A stretch of DNA of 64,000 nt from Mycobacterium simulans. Lineage in GTDB: Bacteria; Actinomycetota; Actinomycetes; Mycobacteriales; Mycobacteriaceae. The stretch spans positions 2,925,991 through 2,989,990 of the forward strand of contig NZ_OCVX01000003.1 in assembly GCF_900232995.1 (NCBI RefSeq), read 5' to 3'. How positions within the stretch are numbered: position 1 is the stretch's first letter; each line of letters starts with the position of its first letter. The translations under genes were made by a program, and so were the position numbers. Below the pieces are notes generated by a model. That model was not told the origin of the DNA, searched no databases, and saw only the letters and a program-made list of their open reading frames with translations. Positions 8,291 to 16,320 of the stretch are shown here, piece after piece.

Positions 8291-9859
8291 TCATGCGGGG
8301 ACCTTCTCTGATGCGTCGATTTCGATTTCGGCTGTGACGGGTGCTGTTTGGCGCGCCCGCGCCGGAAGAATCACGGCGACGACGGCGGCCGCGCCCAGCG
8401 CGAGACCGGCGCAGACCAACGATCCGACCTGCAGCCCGTCGAGAAATGCAGTGTTGACCGCATTGCGAACGTCGGCGACCAAACCCGCGGGCAGCTGCCT
8501 GATAACCTGCTCGGCCGCGGCCATCGAATCCTGCATGGTGGATCGCAGTTCGACAGGTAACGCTGAGATCGTCGAGTTCGCGGCGAGCCGCGTCGTATAC
8601 ACGGACGCGAAGACGCTGCCCACGATCGCGACGCCGAGGGTACCGCCCAGTTCACGGGTGGTGTCGTTGACGGCGGATCCAACACCGGCCTTGTCGGCAC
8701 TCAGTGAGCCCATGATTGCATCGGTAGCTGGTGAAAACGTGAACCCCAGACCACCACCGAGGAGCACCATCTGCATCGCGATCTGCAGGTACGGGGTGGC
8801 CGCGTCGGCGGTGGACGCCCAGGCCAACCCCGCCGCGAAGGTCGCCAGGCCGCCTGCGATCACCGCCGTGCTGCCGATCTTCTCGACGATCCGGGGTCCT
8901 GCGACGCTGCCGACCGCGATTGATGCAGCGACCGGTAGCAGTCGCACTCCGGTCTCGAATGCGCTGTAGGCCTTAATGAATTGGAAGTATTGGGTTATGA
9001 CGAAGATGAAGCCGAACAGCGTCAGGAAGCCCGCGGTGACGGCCAAGCTGCCGCCGGAGAACCGGCGGTTGGCGAACACCGACACGTCGAGCATCGGGTG
9101 GCTAATGCGCCGTTCCCACAGCGCGAATGCGGTGAGCACGACCGCGCCGACGGCGAAGCCTGCCGCGGTCCGGATGCTGGCCCATCCCCAGTTCGGTGCC
9201 TCGATAACCGTGTAGACCACGGCGGTGACCCCGATCGCGGAAAGAATCAACCCGGGCACGTCGACGGGCGGGGCCGCGGGGTCGCGTGACGTTGGGACGA
9301 ACAGGATGCCCCCGGCTATCGCTACCGCGGCGACCGGGACGTTCACTAGGAAGATCGCACCCCACCAGTAGTGTTCGAGCAGCCAGCCGCCGGTCATCGG
9401 CCCGGCAGCGACGCCGACGCCGACCATAGCGGCCCACACGCCGATCGCCTTCGCCCGCTTAACCGGGTCGGTGAAGATGTTTGTGATCAGGCCTAGAGTC
9501 GTCGGGAAGATCACGGCTGCGCCGACGCCCATCGCAGCGCGCCCGGCGATCAGTGTGTTCGCCGAGTTCACCTGCGCCGCAACGGCAGACGTAATCGCGA
9601 ACAGGGTGAGTCCGCCACTGAGCCAGCCGCGGCGGCCGTATCGGTCGCTCAGGCTGCCGGCCGACAGCAGTAGGCCGGACATGACGAGGGTGTATGCGTC
9701 GACGATCCATTGCAGCTGCGAAGTATCGGCGTTGAGCTCGCGGGACAACGTGGGCAGCGCGACGTTGACGATGGTGGCGTCGACGCTGATGACAAAGACG
9801 CTGAGGCAGATGACGACAAGTGCGGCGACCGGGTGGTTCTTGAAGGCTGGTGTACGCAT
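8291..9859 (-). CDS. MFS drug exporter, DHA2 (14-TM) family
   Basis: The 522-residue protein has the DHA2-type proton-driven multidrug exporter pattern. TM1 carries VFVISVDATIVNVALPTL (motif D1), then LQWIVDAYTLVMSGLLLSAG, the cytoplasmic motif A GSLSDRYGRRGW, and motif C (GVGVAAGPMTGGWL) in TM5. Fourteen hydrophobic segments can be counted. A conserved region near AVNDTTRELGGTLGVAIVGS closes the second half. I use the ATG at 9859; the in-frame ATG at 9871 is also possible. It is divergent from an HxlR regulator, a usual arrangement for a ligand-induced exporter. Confidence 0.85.
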   Translation of the reverse strand: MRTPAFKNHPVAALVVICLSVFVISVDATIVNVALPTLSRELNADTSQLQWIVDAYTLVMSGLLLSAGSLSDRYGRRGWLSGGLTLFAITSAVAAQVNSANTLIAGRAAMGVGAAVIFPTTLGLITNIFTDPVKRAKAIGVWAAMVGVGVAAGPMTGGWLLEHYWWGAIFLVNVPVAAVAIAGGILFVPTSRDPAAPPVDVPGLILSAIGVTAVVYTVIEAPNWGWASIRTAAGFAVGAVVLTAFALWERRISHPMLDVSVFANRRFSGGSLAVTAGFLTLFGFIFVITQYFQFIKAYSAFETGVRLLPVAASIAVGSVAGPRIVEKIGSTAVIAGGLATFAAGLAWASTADAATPYLQIAMQMVLLGGGLGFTFSPATDAIMGSLSADKAGVGSAVNDTTRELGGTLGVAIVGSVFASVYTTRLAANSTISALPVELRSTMQDSMAAAEQVIRQLPAGLVADVRNAVNTAFLDGLQVGSLVCAGLALGAAAVVAVILPARARQTAPVTAEIEIDASEKVPA

Positions 9860-9875
9860 GGATAGAAACATAAAT

Positions 9876-9930
9876 CTTATAGACAAAAAATTCAACCATA
9901 TATTCCTGATTGTTTTCCCTATGGTATAGT
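9876..9930. promoter_or_regulatory. AT-rich divergent promoters, MFS exporter/HxlR regulator
   Basis: This is the only strongly AT-rich stretch in the area. On the plus strand TATAGT (9925-9930) is a good -10 box, ending 7 bases before the regulator GTG at 9938, so the regulator mRNA is probably leaderless. On the minus strand TATAAG (complement of 9876-9881) is a -10 candidate for the exporter. CTATGGTATAG (9920-9930), an inverted repeat overlapping the -10, is a plausible regulator site. Confidence 0.45.
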
Positions 9931-9937
9931 TTCTGGT

Positions 9938-10594
9938 GTGTCAGCCCGGCGAAACTACCAGCAGAACTGCCCGATCGCGCGTGGGCTCGATGTGCTCGGG
10001 GAGCGGTGGACGCTGTTGATCCTGCGCGAGTTGATCGGCGGTGCGCGACGCTACGCCGACCTGCGCGCCGCGCTGCCCGGGATCGCCACCAACCTGTTGG
10101 CCGACCGGTTACGAGAGCTGGAAGAGGTGGGGCTCGTCGACCGCACCGAGTTACCGCCGCCGATCGCGCGCACCGTATACACACTCAGTGCGACGGGCTG
10201 GCGCAAGGTCCCGCCCGTCATCCAGGCGATCGCCACGTTCGGGTTGGACCTGGTCGACCCGGACGAGACCGCGATTACGCCGCTGAACGGCTTCCTCGCC
10301 GGCGTCCTGTTGGCGTTCGATCGCAGCGCGCGGCTAAGCGCGTCCTACCGCGTCGATATCGACGATCGCCGTTTCGAATTCGCGGTACACGACGGTGGCC
10401 TGACCGCGGCGCAGGGCTCGCCCGACGTGACGGTGACCGCGACCGCCGCGGATCTCATCGCTGCCCGGCTTGCCTCGACCGCGGCCGAGCGCAAGGCCGC
10501 GTTGCGTCGGGTGAAATTCGACGGTGCGGCCGATTCAGTCAAGGAGATGCGTTCGGCGTTCCGTCTGTCGGCCGCCCCGGGCCTGGCCGCTTAA
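9938..10594 (+). CDS. HxlR-family regulator with C-terminal SCP2-like domain
   Basis: Residues 1-100 of this 218-residue protein form an HxlR winged helix: NCPIARGLDVLGERWTLLILRELIGG, then YADLRAALPGIATNLLADRLRELEEVGLV. The second half (about 110-215) resembles a sterol-carrier-protein-2 fold (LNGFLAGVLLAFDRSARLS, DVTVTATAADLIAARLA). That half could bind a hydrophobic ligand. GTG 9938 is the start, given the -10 box just upstream. Its divergent partner is the DHA2 exporter, so a ligand-sensing repressor role is likely, though inferred from context. Confidence 0.8.
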   Translation: MSARRNYQQNCPIARGLDVLGERWTLLILRELIGGARRYADLRAALPGIATNLLADRLRELEEVGLVDRTELPPPIARTVYTLSATGWRKVPPVIQAIATFGLDLVDPDETAITPLNGFLAGVLLAFDRSARLSASYRVDIDDRRFEFAVHDGGLTAAQGSPDVTVTATAADLIAARLASTAAERKAALRRVKFDGAADSVKEMRSAFRLSAAPGLAA

Positions 10595-10600
10595 CCGGCG

Positions 10601-11050
10601 CTAGCCGACTCTCGTGAGGGTAAATCGGTCATGCCAGTCACCGAGACCGCAGGGCGCGGGACTCTCCAAGAAGTCCACCTCGCCGGTAAGCGTTATCGGA
10701 TCCCACCATTGATTGACCGTAACCGGATGCTGGCTGGCATCATGCGGGCTGCCGCCGTCCCCGGGTATGTGCGCCGGACATATCGCCCCCTCCGGGACCG
10801 TCCGCGTAACGAAGTAACGGCCATCCACCAGCGGGGCATCAAAACCCTGACCTGGCGCGGTCGTCACATGAGCGACGCAGCGTGGCGTGCACGTCGTGTT
10901 GATGGCCCACGTAGCTACGACGCCGTCCTCGTCCGCGTAGGTGTAGACACCGTCCATCGCCGAGACTTCAGCCCTCGCTAGTGGTGCCGTTGCGCACGAT
11001 CCCACGCCAGCAAAGACCGCAGTTGCCGCGACCAACGTTTTGCACCTCAT
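10601..11050 (-). CDS. Small secreted protein of unknown function
   Basis: The 149-residue product from the ATG at 11050 starts with a signal sequence (MRCKTLVAATAVFAGVGSCATAPLARA). A VGSC motif could be a weak lipobox, and ARA-EV fits signal peptidase I. The mature part has four cysteines (CTPRC, ICPAH, PCGLG), consistent with disulfides. It also has YTYADEDGVVATWAINTTC and a C-terminal WHDRFTLTRVG, a layout seen in several mycobacterial secreted proteins annotated only as hypothetical. It is convergent with the HxlR gene, six bases apart. Confidence 0.7.
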   Translation of the reverse strand: MRCKTLVAATAVFAGVGSCATAPLARAEVSAMDGVYTYADEDGVVATWAINTTCTPRCVAHVTTAPGQGFDAPLVDGRYFVTRTVPEGAICPAHIPGDGGSPHDASQHPVTVNQWWDPITLTGEVDFLESPAPCGLGDWHDRFTLTRVG

Positions 11051-11218
11051 GCCGTCCGCCCTTACATGGTGGTTTTCCTGCCTTCGCGGCAACTCGCGCG
11101 AAAGCTATCAGCAAACTCGCATGCGGAATCGGGTGTTGCGGGCTATTCATAGACGACTCATGCATCGCAGCTACGCCGAGAGCTGGTCTACCTATTCGGC
11201 GCCAACCGGCGCGGGTGA

Positions 11219-12028
11219 TCAGTGTTGGGCCGACGCGAGGGGGATCAATTCGGCGTGCACCGTGTGGCCATACTTGGACCGTCCGAGGCGGTGCGCAGTC
11301 GGGACAAGCACGCCGTGAAGCAGGGGGTACTTGCGCCGCAGGAGGCGCTTCGCCTTCTGGTAGTCGACGCCGTCGAGCAACCGCACCCGACCGGGTTGCA
11401 TGTCGCCGGTTGCGTTGCCCGACATGGTCGCTGGGCCGAATTCGACGTTTGGGTTGTGTCGAATCCGGCGCACATTGACGGCTTGCTCGAAACTACGGAA
11501 ATACGCGCGATCGCCGTCCACCACGATGCTGACGGGGCTTGTTCCGGCCGTTCCGTCCTTGCGAAATGTCGTGAGCCTGATGGTCTTCTGGCGCACGAAT
11601 CGGGCTAGTGCCGGATCGGTGGCGCAACTGACGTTGCCCAAGACGTAGCCGAGCTGACGCAACCGCATTACGAAGGCGACGGCAAGTGCCACCGACGCCA
11701 CGCCGAGCAGCCACGCTTGGGCAGGCGAACCGCCAAGGTGCAGGTCCACCACATGGTTGACGGTGTGGACCGTGTTGGCCAGGAAGAATCCGGCGATCAC
11801 CGTGGCCAACGCATCTGACCAGATCAGCGCAAGCAGCAGCGTCGCGCCGAGACCCAGCTGGAAGGCGCCGACGTCATGCAGAAAGTGCTCATGTTCGGCG
11901 AATCCGACGAATTCGGCGAACGAGCGGGGATCGATCAGACACCAAATCCCGATCCCAATGGTCAGCAGTCCGATCAGCGCCGTCACCGTGGTCACGTACC
12001 GGCGCGCCGCGGTTCCTGTGGGATTCAT
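11219..12028 (-). CDS. Four-TM membrane domain fused to PPOX/F420-type domain
   Basis: The 269-residue product has two parts. Residues 1-125 contain four hydrophobic helices (VTTVTALIGLLTIGIGIWCLI, VGAFQLGLGATLLLALIW, LATVIAGFFLANTVHTVNHVVD, AWLLGVASVALAVAFVM), a DoxX/DUF4345-like pattern. Residues 140-265 form a split-barrel PPOX domain of the Rv2061 type. It reads FVRQKTIRLTTFRKDGTAGTSPVSIVVDGDRAYFRS, VRRIRHNPNVEFGPA and AKRLLRRKYPLL, and is predicted to bind F420 or flavin. The fusion would tether a small redox domain to the cytoplasmic face of the membrane. The substrate is unknown. Confidence 0.75.
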   Translation of the reverse strand: MNPTGTAARRYVTTVTALIGLLTIGIGIWCLIDPRSFAEFVGFAEHEHFLHDVGAFQLGLGATLLLALIWSDALATVIAGFFLANTVHTVNHVVDLHLGGSPAQAWLLGVASVALAVAFVMRLRQLGYVLGNVSCATDPALARFVRQKTIRLTTFRKDGTAGTSPVSIVVDGDRAYFRSFEQAVNVRRIRHNPNVEFGPATMSGNATGDMQPGRVRLLDGVDYQKAKRLLRRKYPLLHGVLVPTAHRLGRSKYGHTVHAELIPLASAQH

Positions 12029-12114
12029 GATGGCCGTCCTTAGCTATCAGCTTTTCGTCTTCACGTGTGAGACGAGACGGCGTGCAGATGTGTGACGTAC
12101 GAGGGTGGCCGCGA

Positions 12115-14916
12115 CTAACCGCCGATTGCCTTCGCGAGCTGTCCCGGCGCGTAGCTCAGCAGTGCGGGCACGATGCCGCCGGCAGGCGTTCCGCCGAGCG
12201 TCAGGGTAACCGGGCCACCGAGAGATGGCGGTAAATCAATCGTCGCCGTCAAGGGCCGCAGCGGCGAGAGAATGCCTCCGACTGGAATGTTGACGGTCAC
12301 CGGAATTCCCCCCGTCGACGACGGCGGCAGCGCCAGCGGGATCGTGCCCTCACCATTGAGGAAGCCGTTGGCGATGTTGGCGGGAGCACCGACCAGGGCG
12401 CTCGCTGCCGCCGGAAGGTTTCCGGCCTGCACAGCACCGATAAACGCTGTCGTGCTTTGTCCAAACGCCATCGCCGTGGTGACCGGCGAACCCACTGCAT
12501 TAAGGGTCATCGCCAGCGGCAATCCAAAGGTCATCACCCCGCCAGGAGGATCAAGCGTGATCGTGAAGGCGAGGTTGGTGCTCGTGAGCGTCGTGACCAC
12601 ATTGGTGAAGTTCTGCGACATGGCTCCGGGGATGCTCGCGATGGGCAGCAGGTCTCCCACGGGACCGAGCAGCAGGATGTCCGAGAAGTCACTGGTGTCT
12701 AGACCGCTGACGAAGACGTTGACCACCGCCCGCAACACGTCGCTCACCGCGGCGCTGACGTTGCCCGCGGCGAGGGCTTGGAAGGCCGATTGCAGGCTCG
12801 GCGGAATACCAGCCAGCCCGATGGCGAAGTCCCTGGTGGCATTCGTCAACGCCGTCAGGGTCAGCTGACCGTAGCCGAACTGGTTGGCGAGGAACTGCGA
12901 TAGGAATGGCGCCGGGTTTGCAAGCACGCCATTGCCGATGCTCTGCAGGTTGGTGATCGTGTTGGTGATCAGGTCTTCGTAGGGTCCGACGATGGGAAGG
13001 CTGGCACTCAAGCTGGCCGCAGCCACCGCGGCGGCTCCAGGCGGACCAACCGTGCCGCCCTTGCCAAACAACACACCGCCGGTGCCACCTGCACCGCCGT
13101 TCCCGTTGGCTCCGACCGTTATGCCGGTGCCGCCAGTGCCGCCGGGTCCGCCGTTACCACCGTCACCAATCAACGTCGCATTGCCTCCGGTACCTCCGTT
13201 GGCACCGGCCCCGCCTTTACCGCTAAGTTCGGCGCTGGTGGCGCCGCCGCCCCCGCCGGCTCCACCGTTCCCACCGGTCCCGTACACCACTCCGGCGTTG
13301 CCGCCATTTCCGGCAGCACCGCCCGCACCGCCGTCGCCGGTGAACGCGACAGTTGACGCCCCGCCGGTACCGGCCTTACCGGCGCCAATGCTTAGGGTGC
13401 TGGCGCCGCCAACACCGCCAGCACCGCCGGCCCCACCGTTGCCAATGAAGGACGCGTTGGCGCCGTTTCCGCCGGCGCCCCCAGCGCCGGCGTTACCCCC
13501 GGCCAACGCACTCCCTGCTGCCGTTCCGCCGTTGCCGCCCGCCCCGCCGGACCCGCCGTCGCCGTACCACAGCCCGGAGGCACCACCCTGACCGCCGGCC
13601 CCACCGGCACCGCCGGCGGCGGCGGTGAGACCGGCAGCACCACCAGCGCCACCGGCACCACCGGCCCCACCGTTGCCGAACAAGCTGGCGTTGCCGCCCG
13701 CACCCCCGCTACCGCCGGCACCGGCGCTGACTCCAATAAACGAAGTATCCGCACCTGTGCCACCGGCGCCACCGGCACCGCCGCCGCCGAACAGCAGCCC
13801 ACCGTTGCCGCCCCGGCCACCGCCGCCGGCGTTCATGCCGATGGAGGCAACTGTCGTGCCGGCATGGCCGGCACCGCCGGCACCACCGAAGCCCCACAGT
13901 CCAACGCTGCCACCGGCTCCGCCGGCCGAGCCGGCACCGATGAAGTTCACGCCACCGGCACCGCCGGCACCGCCGTTCCCGACAAGGGTATTTCCGCCGG
14001 CTCCGCCGGCCGTGCTAGCGAGGGGATCCGAAATCTCGGCCACGCCGGCGTTACCGCCGTTCCCGCCATTGCCGAAGAGGGCATTTCCGCCGGCGCCGCC
14101 AGCCTTTGTGGCGCTGGAACCACCGGCGCCTCCGTTACCGAACAACCCCGCGTCCGCGCCGGCCAGCCCAGATCCGGCTCCTGCATTCCCGCCGTTGCCG
14201 GATACCAGCCCAGCATGTCCGGGGGTACCGCCCGTAGGTCCGCTGCCACCGTTCCCTCCGTTGCCGAAGAACACAGCGTTGCCGCCGGCCCCTCCGGCCC
14301 CGGCACCGTTTCCGTTACCACCGGCTCCGCCGTTGCCGTACAACAGTCCGCCCATACCGCCGGCGCCGCCGGCCGCACCGGTGCCCCCCGAACCGCCGGC
14401 CCCGCCGTTGCCGATTAACCCGGCGGACCCGCCGCTGCCGCCGGCCCCGCCGTCGGGTCCGCCGGCCCCGCCAGCCCCACCGTTGCCGTACAAAATTCCA
14501 CCGGGCTGGCCGTTTCCGCCGGGATTCGACCCGGTACCTGCCTGCCCGTCGGCGCCGTTGCCGATCAGCGGGCGCCCCAGCAGCGACTCGGCGGGCGCAT
14601 TTACCGCGGCGGCCAGGGCCTGCATCGGCGAAGCGTTGGCGGCCTCGGCGGCGGCATAGGCCGCCGCGCCGCCGTTCAACAAACTCACGAAATCGCCGTG
14701 AAAAGCCATCGCCTGGGCGTTGAGCGCTTGAAATTGCTGGCCGTACACGCCGAACAGTCGCGCGATGGCTGCCGACACCTCATCGCCGGCCGCCACCGCC
14801 AGCCCGGTCGTGGGGGTCGATGCTGCGGCAGCGGCTTCGCTCAGCGCCGAGCGAATACCGGCCAAATTGCCGGCCGCCGCCGTCACCAGGTCCGGCTCCG
14901 CGAGTAAGAACGACAT
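12115..14916 (-). CDS. PE_PGRS family protein with unique C-terminal domain
   Basis: The 933-residue protein starts with a PE domain (MSFLLAEPDLVTAAAGNL; YGQQFQALNAQAMAFH, where the usual PE YxxxD/E-type region would be). [12 protein letters not shown] linker follows, then about 480 residues of Gly-Gly-Ala/Gly-Gly-Asn repeats with [18 protein letters not shown] variants. From about residue 625 the composition changes to a roughly 310-residue hydrophobic, Pro/Ala-rich domain (SASLPIVGPYEDLITNTITN to the end) with no Gly repeats. PE_PGRS proteins are exported by ESX-5 to the mycobacterial surface. GGGGAG precedes the ATG. The C-terminal domain is not one I can name. Confidence 0.9.
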   Translation of the reverse strand: MSFLLAEPDLVTAAAGNLAGIRSALSEAAAAASTPTTGLAVAAGDEVSAAIARLFGVYGQQFQALNAQAMAFHGDFVSLLNGGAAAYAAAEAANASPMQALAAAVNAPAESLLGRPLIGNGADGQAGTGSNPGGNGQPGGILYGNGGAGGAGGPDGGAGGSGGSAGLIGNGGAGGSGGTGAAGGAGGMGGLLYGNGGAGGNGNGAGAGGAGGNAVFFGNGGNGGSGPTGGTPGHAGLVSGNGGNAGAGSGLAGADAGLFGNGGAGGSSATKAGGAGGNALFGNGGNGGNAGVAEISDPLASTAGGAGGNTLVGNGGAGGAGGVNFIGAGSAGGAGGSVGLWGFGGAGGAGHAGTTVASIGMNAGGGGRGGNGGLLFGGGGAGGAGGTGADTSFIGVSAGAGGSGGAGGNASLFGNGGAGGAGGAGGAAGLTAAAGGAGGAGGQGGASGLWYGDGGSGGAGGNGGTAAGSALAGGNAGAGGAGGNGANASFIGNGGAGGAGGVGGASTLSIGAGKAGTGGASTVAFTGDGGAGGAAGNGGNAGVVYGTGGNGGAGGGGGATSAELSGKGGAGANGGTGGNATLIGDGGNGGPGGTGGTGITVGANGNGGAGGTGGVLFGKGGTVGPPGAAAVAAASLSASLPIVGPYEDLITNTITNLQSIGNGVLANPAPFLSQFLANQFGYGQLTLTALTNATRDFAIGLAGIPPSLQSAFQALAAGNVSAAVSDVLRAVVNVFVSGLDTSDFSDILLLGPVGDLLPIASIPGAMSQNFTNVVTTLTSTNLAFTITLDPPGGVMTFGLPLAMTLNAVGSPVTTAMAFGQSTTAFIGAVQAGNLPAAASALVGAPANIANGFLNGEGTIPLALPPSSTGGIPVTVNIPVGGILSPLRPLTATIDLPPSLGGPVTLTLGGTPAGGIVPALLSYAPGQLAKAIGG

Positions 14917-14965
14917 TGGTCCATCTCCCCTTCGACTTATTGCGGGCTGCGCAGTTAGTTGATGT

Positions 14966-15283
14966 GTGTCACGGAAAAATGAGCCTAAATTGTGCCCTCT
15001 GCCGCGCGAGGGAAAATGCGAGGTTTACGCCGACGTAAGTTCGACGTCCTATCTTCGCCGTATCGCGACCCCCGCTATCTATGCCTGCAATCGCGCGGAA
15101 TATATCGAGATAACGCAAGCGATAGTTGCTGCATTCGAAAAAGTAATCCTCGCGCGGCCTGAGCTCCGCGAGCAGTCAGGTCGAGTAGCTCAGGCGTCGA
15201 GCGAACTTGGGGAATGGCATGAAACATATTGGCGTGCAATGAAACACGTATTACGAGACGGCATTGCGACGCAACCGAGTTGA
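14966..15283 (+). CDS. Possible short hypothetical protein before the island
   Basis: The 312 bases between the PE_PGRS start and the resolvase region hold no recognisable gene. This 105-codon frame is open across most of it. The C-terminal 60 residues (YIEITQAIVAAFEKVILARPELREQ and following) look like a helical protein, while the first 40 look random. There is no good ribosome-binding site. It may be a remnant of a longer coding region or a chance frame. Confidence 0.25.
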   Translation: MSRKNEPKLCPLPREGKCEVYADVSSTSYLRRIATPAIYACNRAEYIEITQAIVAAFEKVILARPELREQSGRVAQASSELGEWHETYWRAMKHVLRDGIATQPS

Positions 15284-15306
15284 AGGGAGGAGTACGGGCC
15301 CGGCCC

Positions 15307-15362
15307 GATGGCCCGATGGCCCGATGGCCCGATGGCCCGATGGCCCGATGGCCCGATGGCCC
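15307..15362. repeat. Seven tandem copies of the octamer GATGGCCC
   Basis: The octamer GATGGCCC is repeated seven times without interruption, ending at the GTCGCGG that leads into the recombinase remnant. Because the unit is 8 bp, each gain or loss of a copy changes the reading frame across it, and three copies restore frame. It is a candidate hypervariable tandem repeat. Confidence 0.9.
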
Positions 15363-15384
15363 GTCGCGGTCGATTGATCTATTG

Positions 15385-15726
15385 ACGAAAAATGAAAACG
15401 GCCCTGCAAGCATCATCGTGCTCCGTTCGCTTCGAGAAGGCATCGACACTTCTAATGCCACAGGCCGCATGGTGGCCGGCGTTCTCGCCAGCCTTGCCGA
15501 ACTTGAACTTGAGCTTGGGCGGGAGCGGCGGGCTGCCGCACGAGAGGCGCGGAGGGCACGTGGCCAAGCGATTGGCCGTCCCAAGGCACTCGATGCTTCC
15601 AAAGCAGCTCTGGCTCAGCGGATGCATGCCAGTGGTGAGTCCGCGAGCACCATCGCGACAACGCTCAGGGTTAGCCGGGCCACGGTGTACAGGATGCTTG
15701 CGGATCACAGCTGCGGCGGCGGGTGA
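15385..15726 (+). pseudogene. Serine recombinase (resolvase) C-terminal remnant
   Basis: The translated stretch matches the end of a Tn3-type resolvase/invertase. It has the long helix after the catalytic domain (LREGIDTSNATGRMVAGVLASLAELELELGRERRAAA), a GRPKALD linker and a C-terminal Hin-type helix-turn-helix (ASTIATTLRVSRATVYRML). The N-terminal catalytic part with the nucleophile Ser and the arginines is missing. In its place lies the octamer repeat. The frame stays open upstream to 15229 but encodes repeat peptide only, so the enzyme cannot be active as encoded. Confidence 0.75.
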
Positions 15727-15813
15727 CGATAGGTGCTGTGAACTCTGGCGTGGGAATATGTCGCTGAACAGTGGTGTTGTGTTTTTTGGGTTTGTGAGAG
15801 AGGATTGGTCCCC

Positions 15814-16320
15814 ATGGAGACAATGCTGAAGACAGGTGAGGTCGCGCGGTTGCTCGGCGTTTCACGCCAGCATGTCGCCAATTTGTGTGACCGCGGCGAC
15901 ATCGAGCATGTCCGCGTAGGCGCTCATCGACGTGTCCCGAGCCGGGAAGTTGCCCGCCTCATGGGCAATCGGCTCACGCGCGAAGAAGAAAAGTCGTTGC
16001 GGCTACATCAGGCGTTGCTGACGCAAGTGCTCGCTGAACCCGATGTCGTCATATCCAAGGCTCGTGACAACCTCGTTCGCTGGACCACCATGCATCGTCC
16101 CGATGGAATGACTGTGCGGTATTTCGAAGAGTGGAAGCGAGTGCTCGACGGCGGCCTAGACGCGATTGTGGACGTCGTGAACAGTCCTTCGCGGGAGGCG
16201 CGCGAGCTGCGGCAAAACTCTCCATTTGCCGGCGTGTTGCCCGATGAGACGAGACTGCGAGTCTTGCGCACCTTTAAGGATCACTGGAATCGGGAGCACG
16301 AGCAAGTCCTGGCTGCATGA
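15814..16320 (+). CDS. Excisionase/HTH_17-type DNA-binding protein (antitoxin candidate)
   Basis: The 168-residue protein starts with a winged-helix of the excisionase/MerR-like type. It reads KTGEVARLLGVSRQHVANLCDRGDIEHVRVGAHRRVPSREVARLM, where the recognition helix is SRQHVANLCDRG and the wing contains the VGAHRRV hairpin. A helical C-terminal part of about 110 residues follows (LRLHQALLTQVLAEPDVVISKARDNL; LRVLRTFKDHWNREHEQVL). Its stop overlaps the start of the nucleotidyltransferase-like gene (ATGA), so the two are translationally coupled. Short DNA-binding protein plus coupled nucleotidyltransferase is the arrangement of AbiE-like and related toxin-antitoxin modules. The antitoxin role is inferred. 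Confidence 0.7.
   Translation: METMLKTGEVARLLGVSRQHVANLCDRGDIEHVRVGAHRRVPSREVARLMGNRLTREEEKSLRLHQALLTQVLAEPDVVISKARDNLVRWTTMHRPDGMTVRYFEEWKRVLDGGLDAIVDVVNSPSREARELRQNSPFAGVLPDETRLRVLRTFKDHWNREHEQVLAA

Noticed and set aside
10631-10981. A 116-codon plus-strand frame opposite the small secreted protein gene
   Set aside because: The minus-strand frame has a signal peptide and patterned cysteines, while the plus-strand one has neither.
12115-14916. Dense regular repeats on both strands resembling a repeat array, and long plus-strand Pro-rich frames
   Set aside because: The repeats are the Gly-Gly-x coding repeats of a PE_PGRS gene. There are no constant repeats with unique spacers, and the Pro/Ala-rich plus-strand frames are its antisense shadow.
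15307-15362. CRISPR-like short tandem repeat
   Set aside because: Units are 8 bp, contiguous, without spacers, and there are no cas genes.
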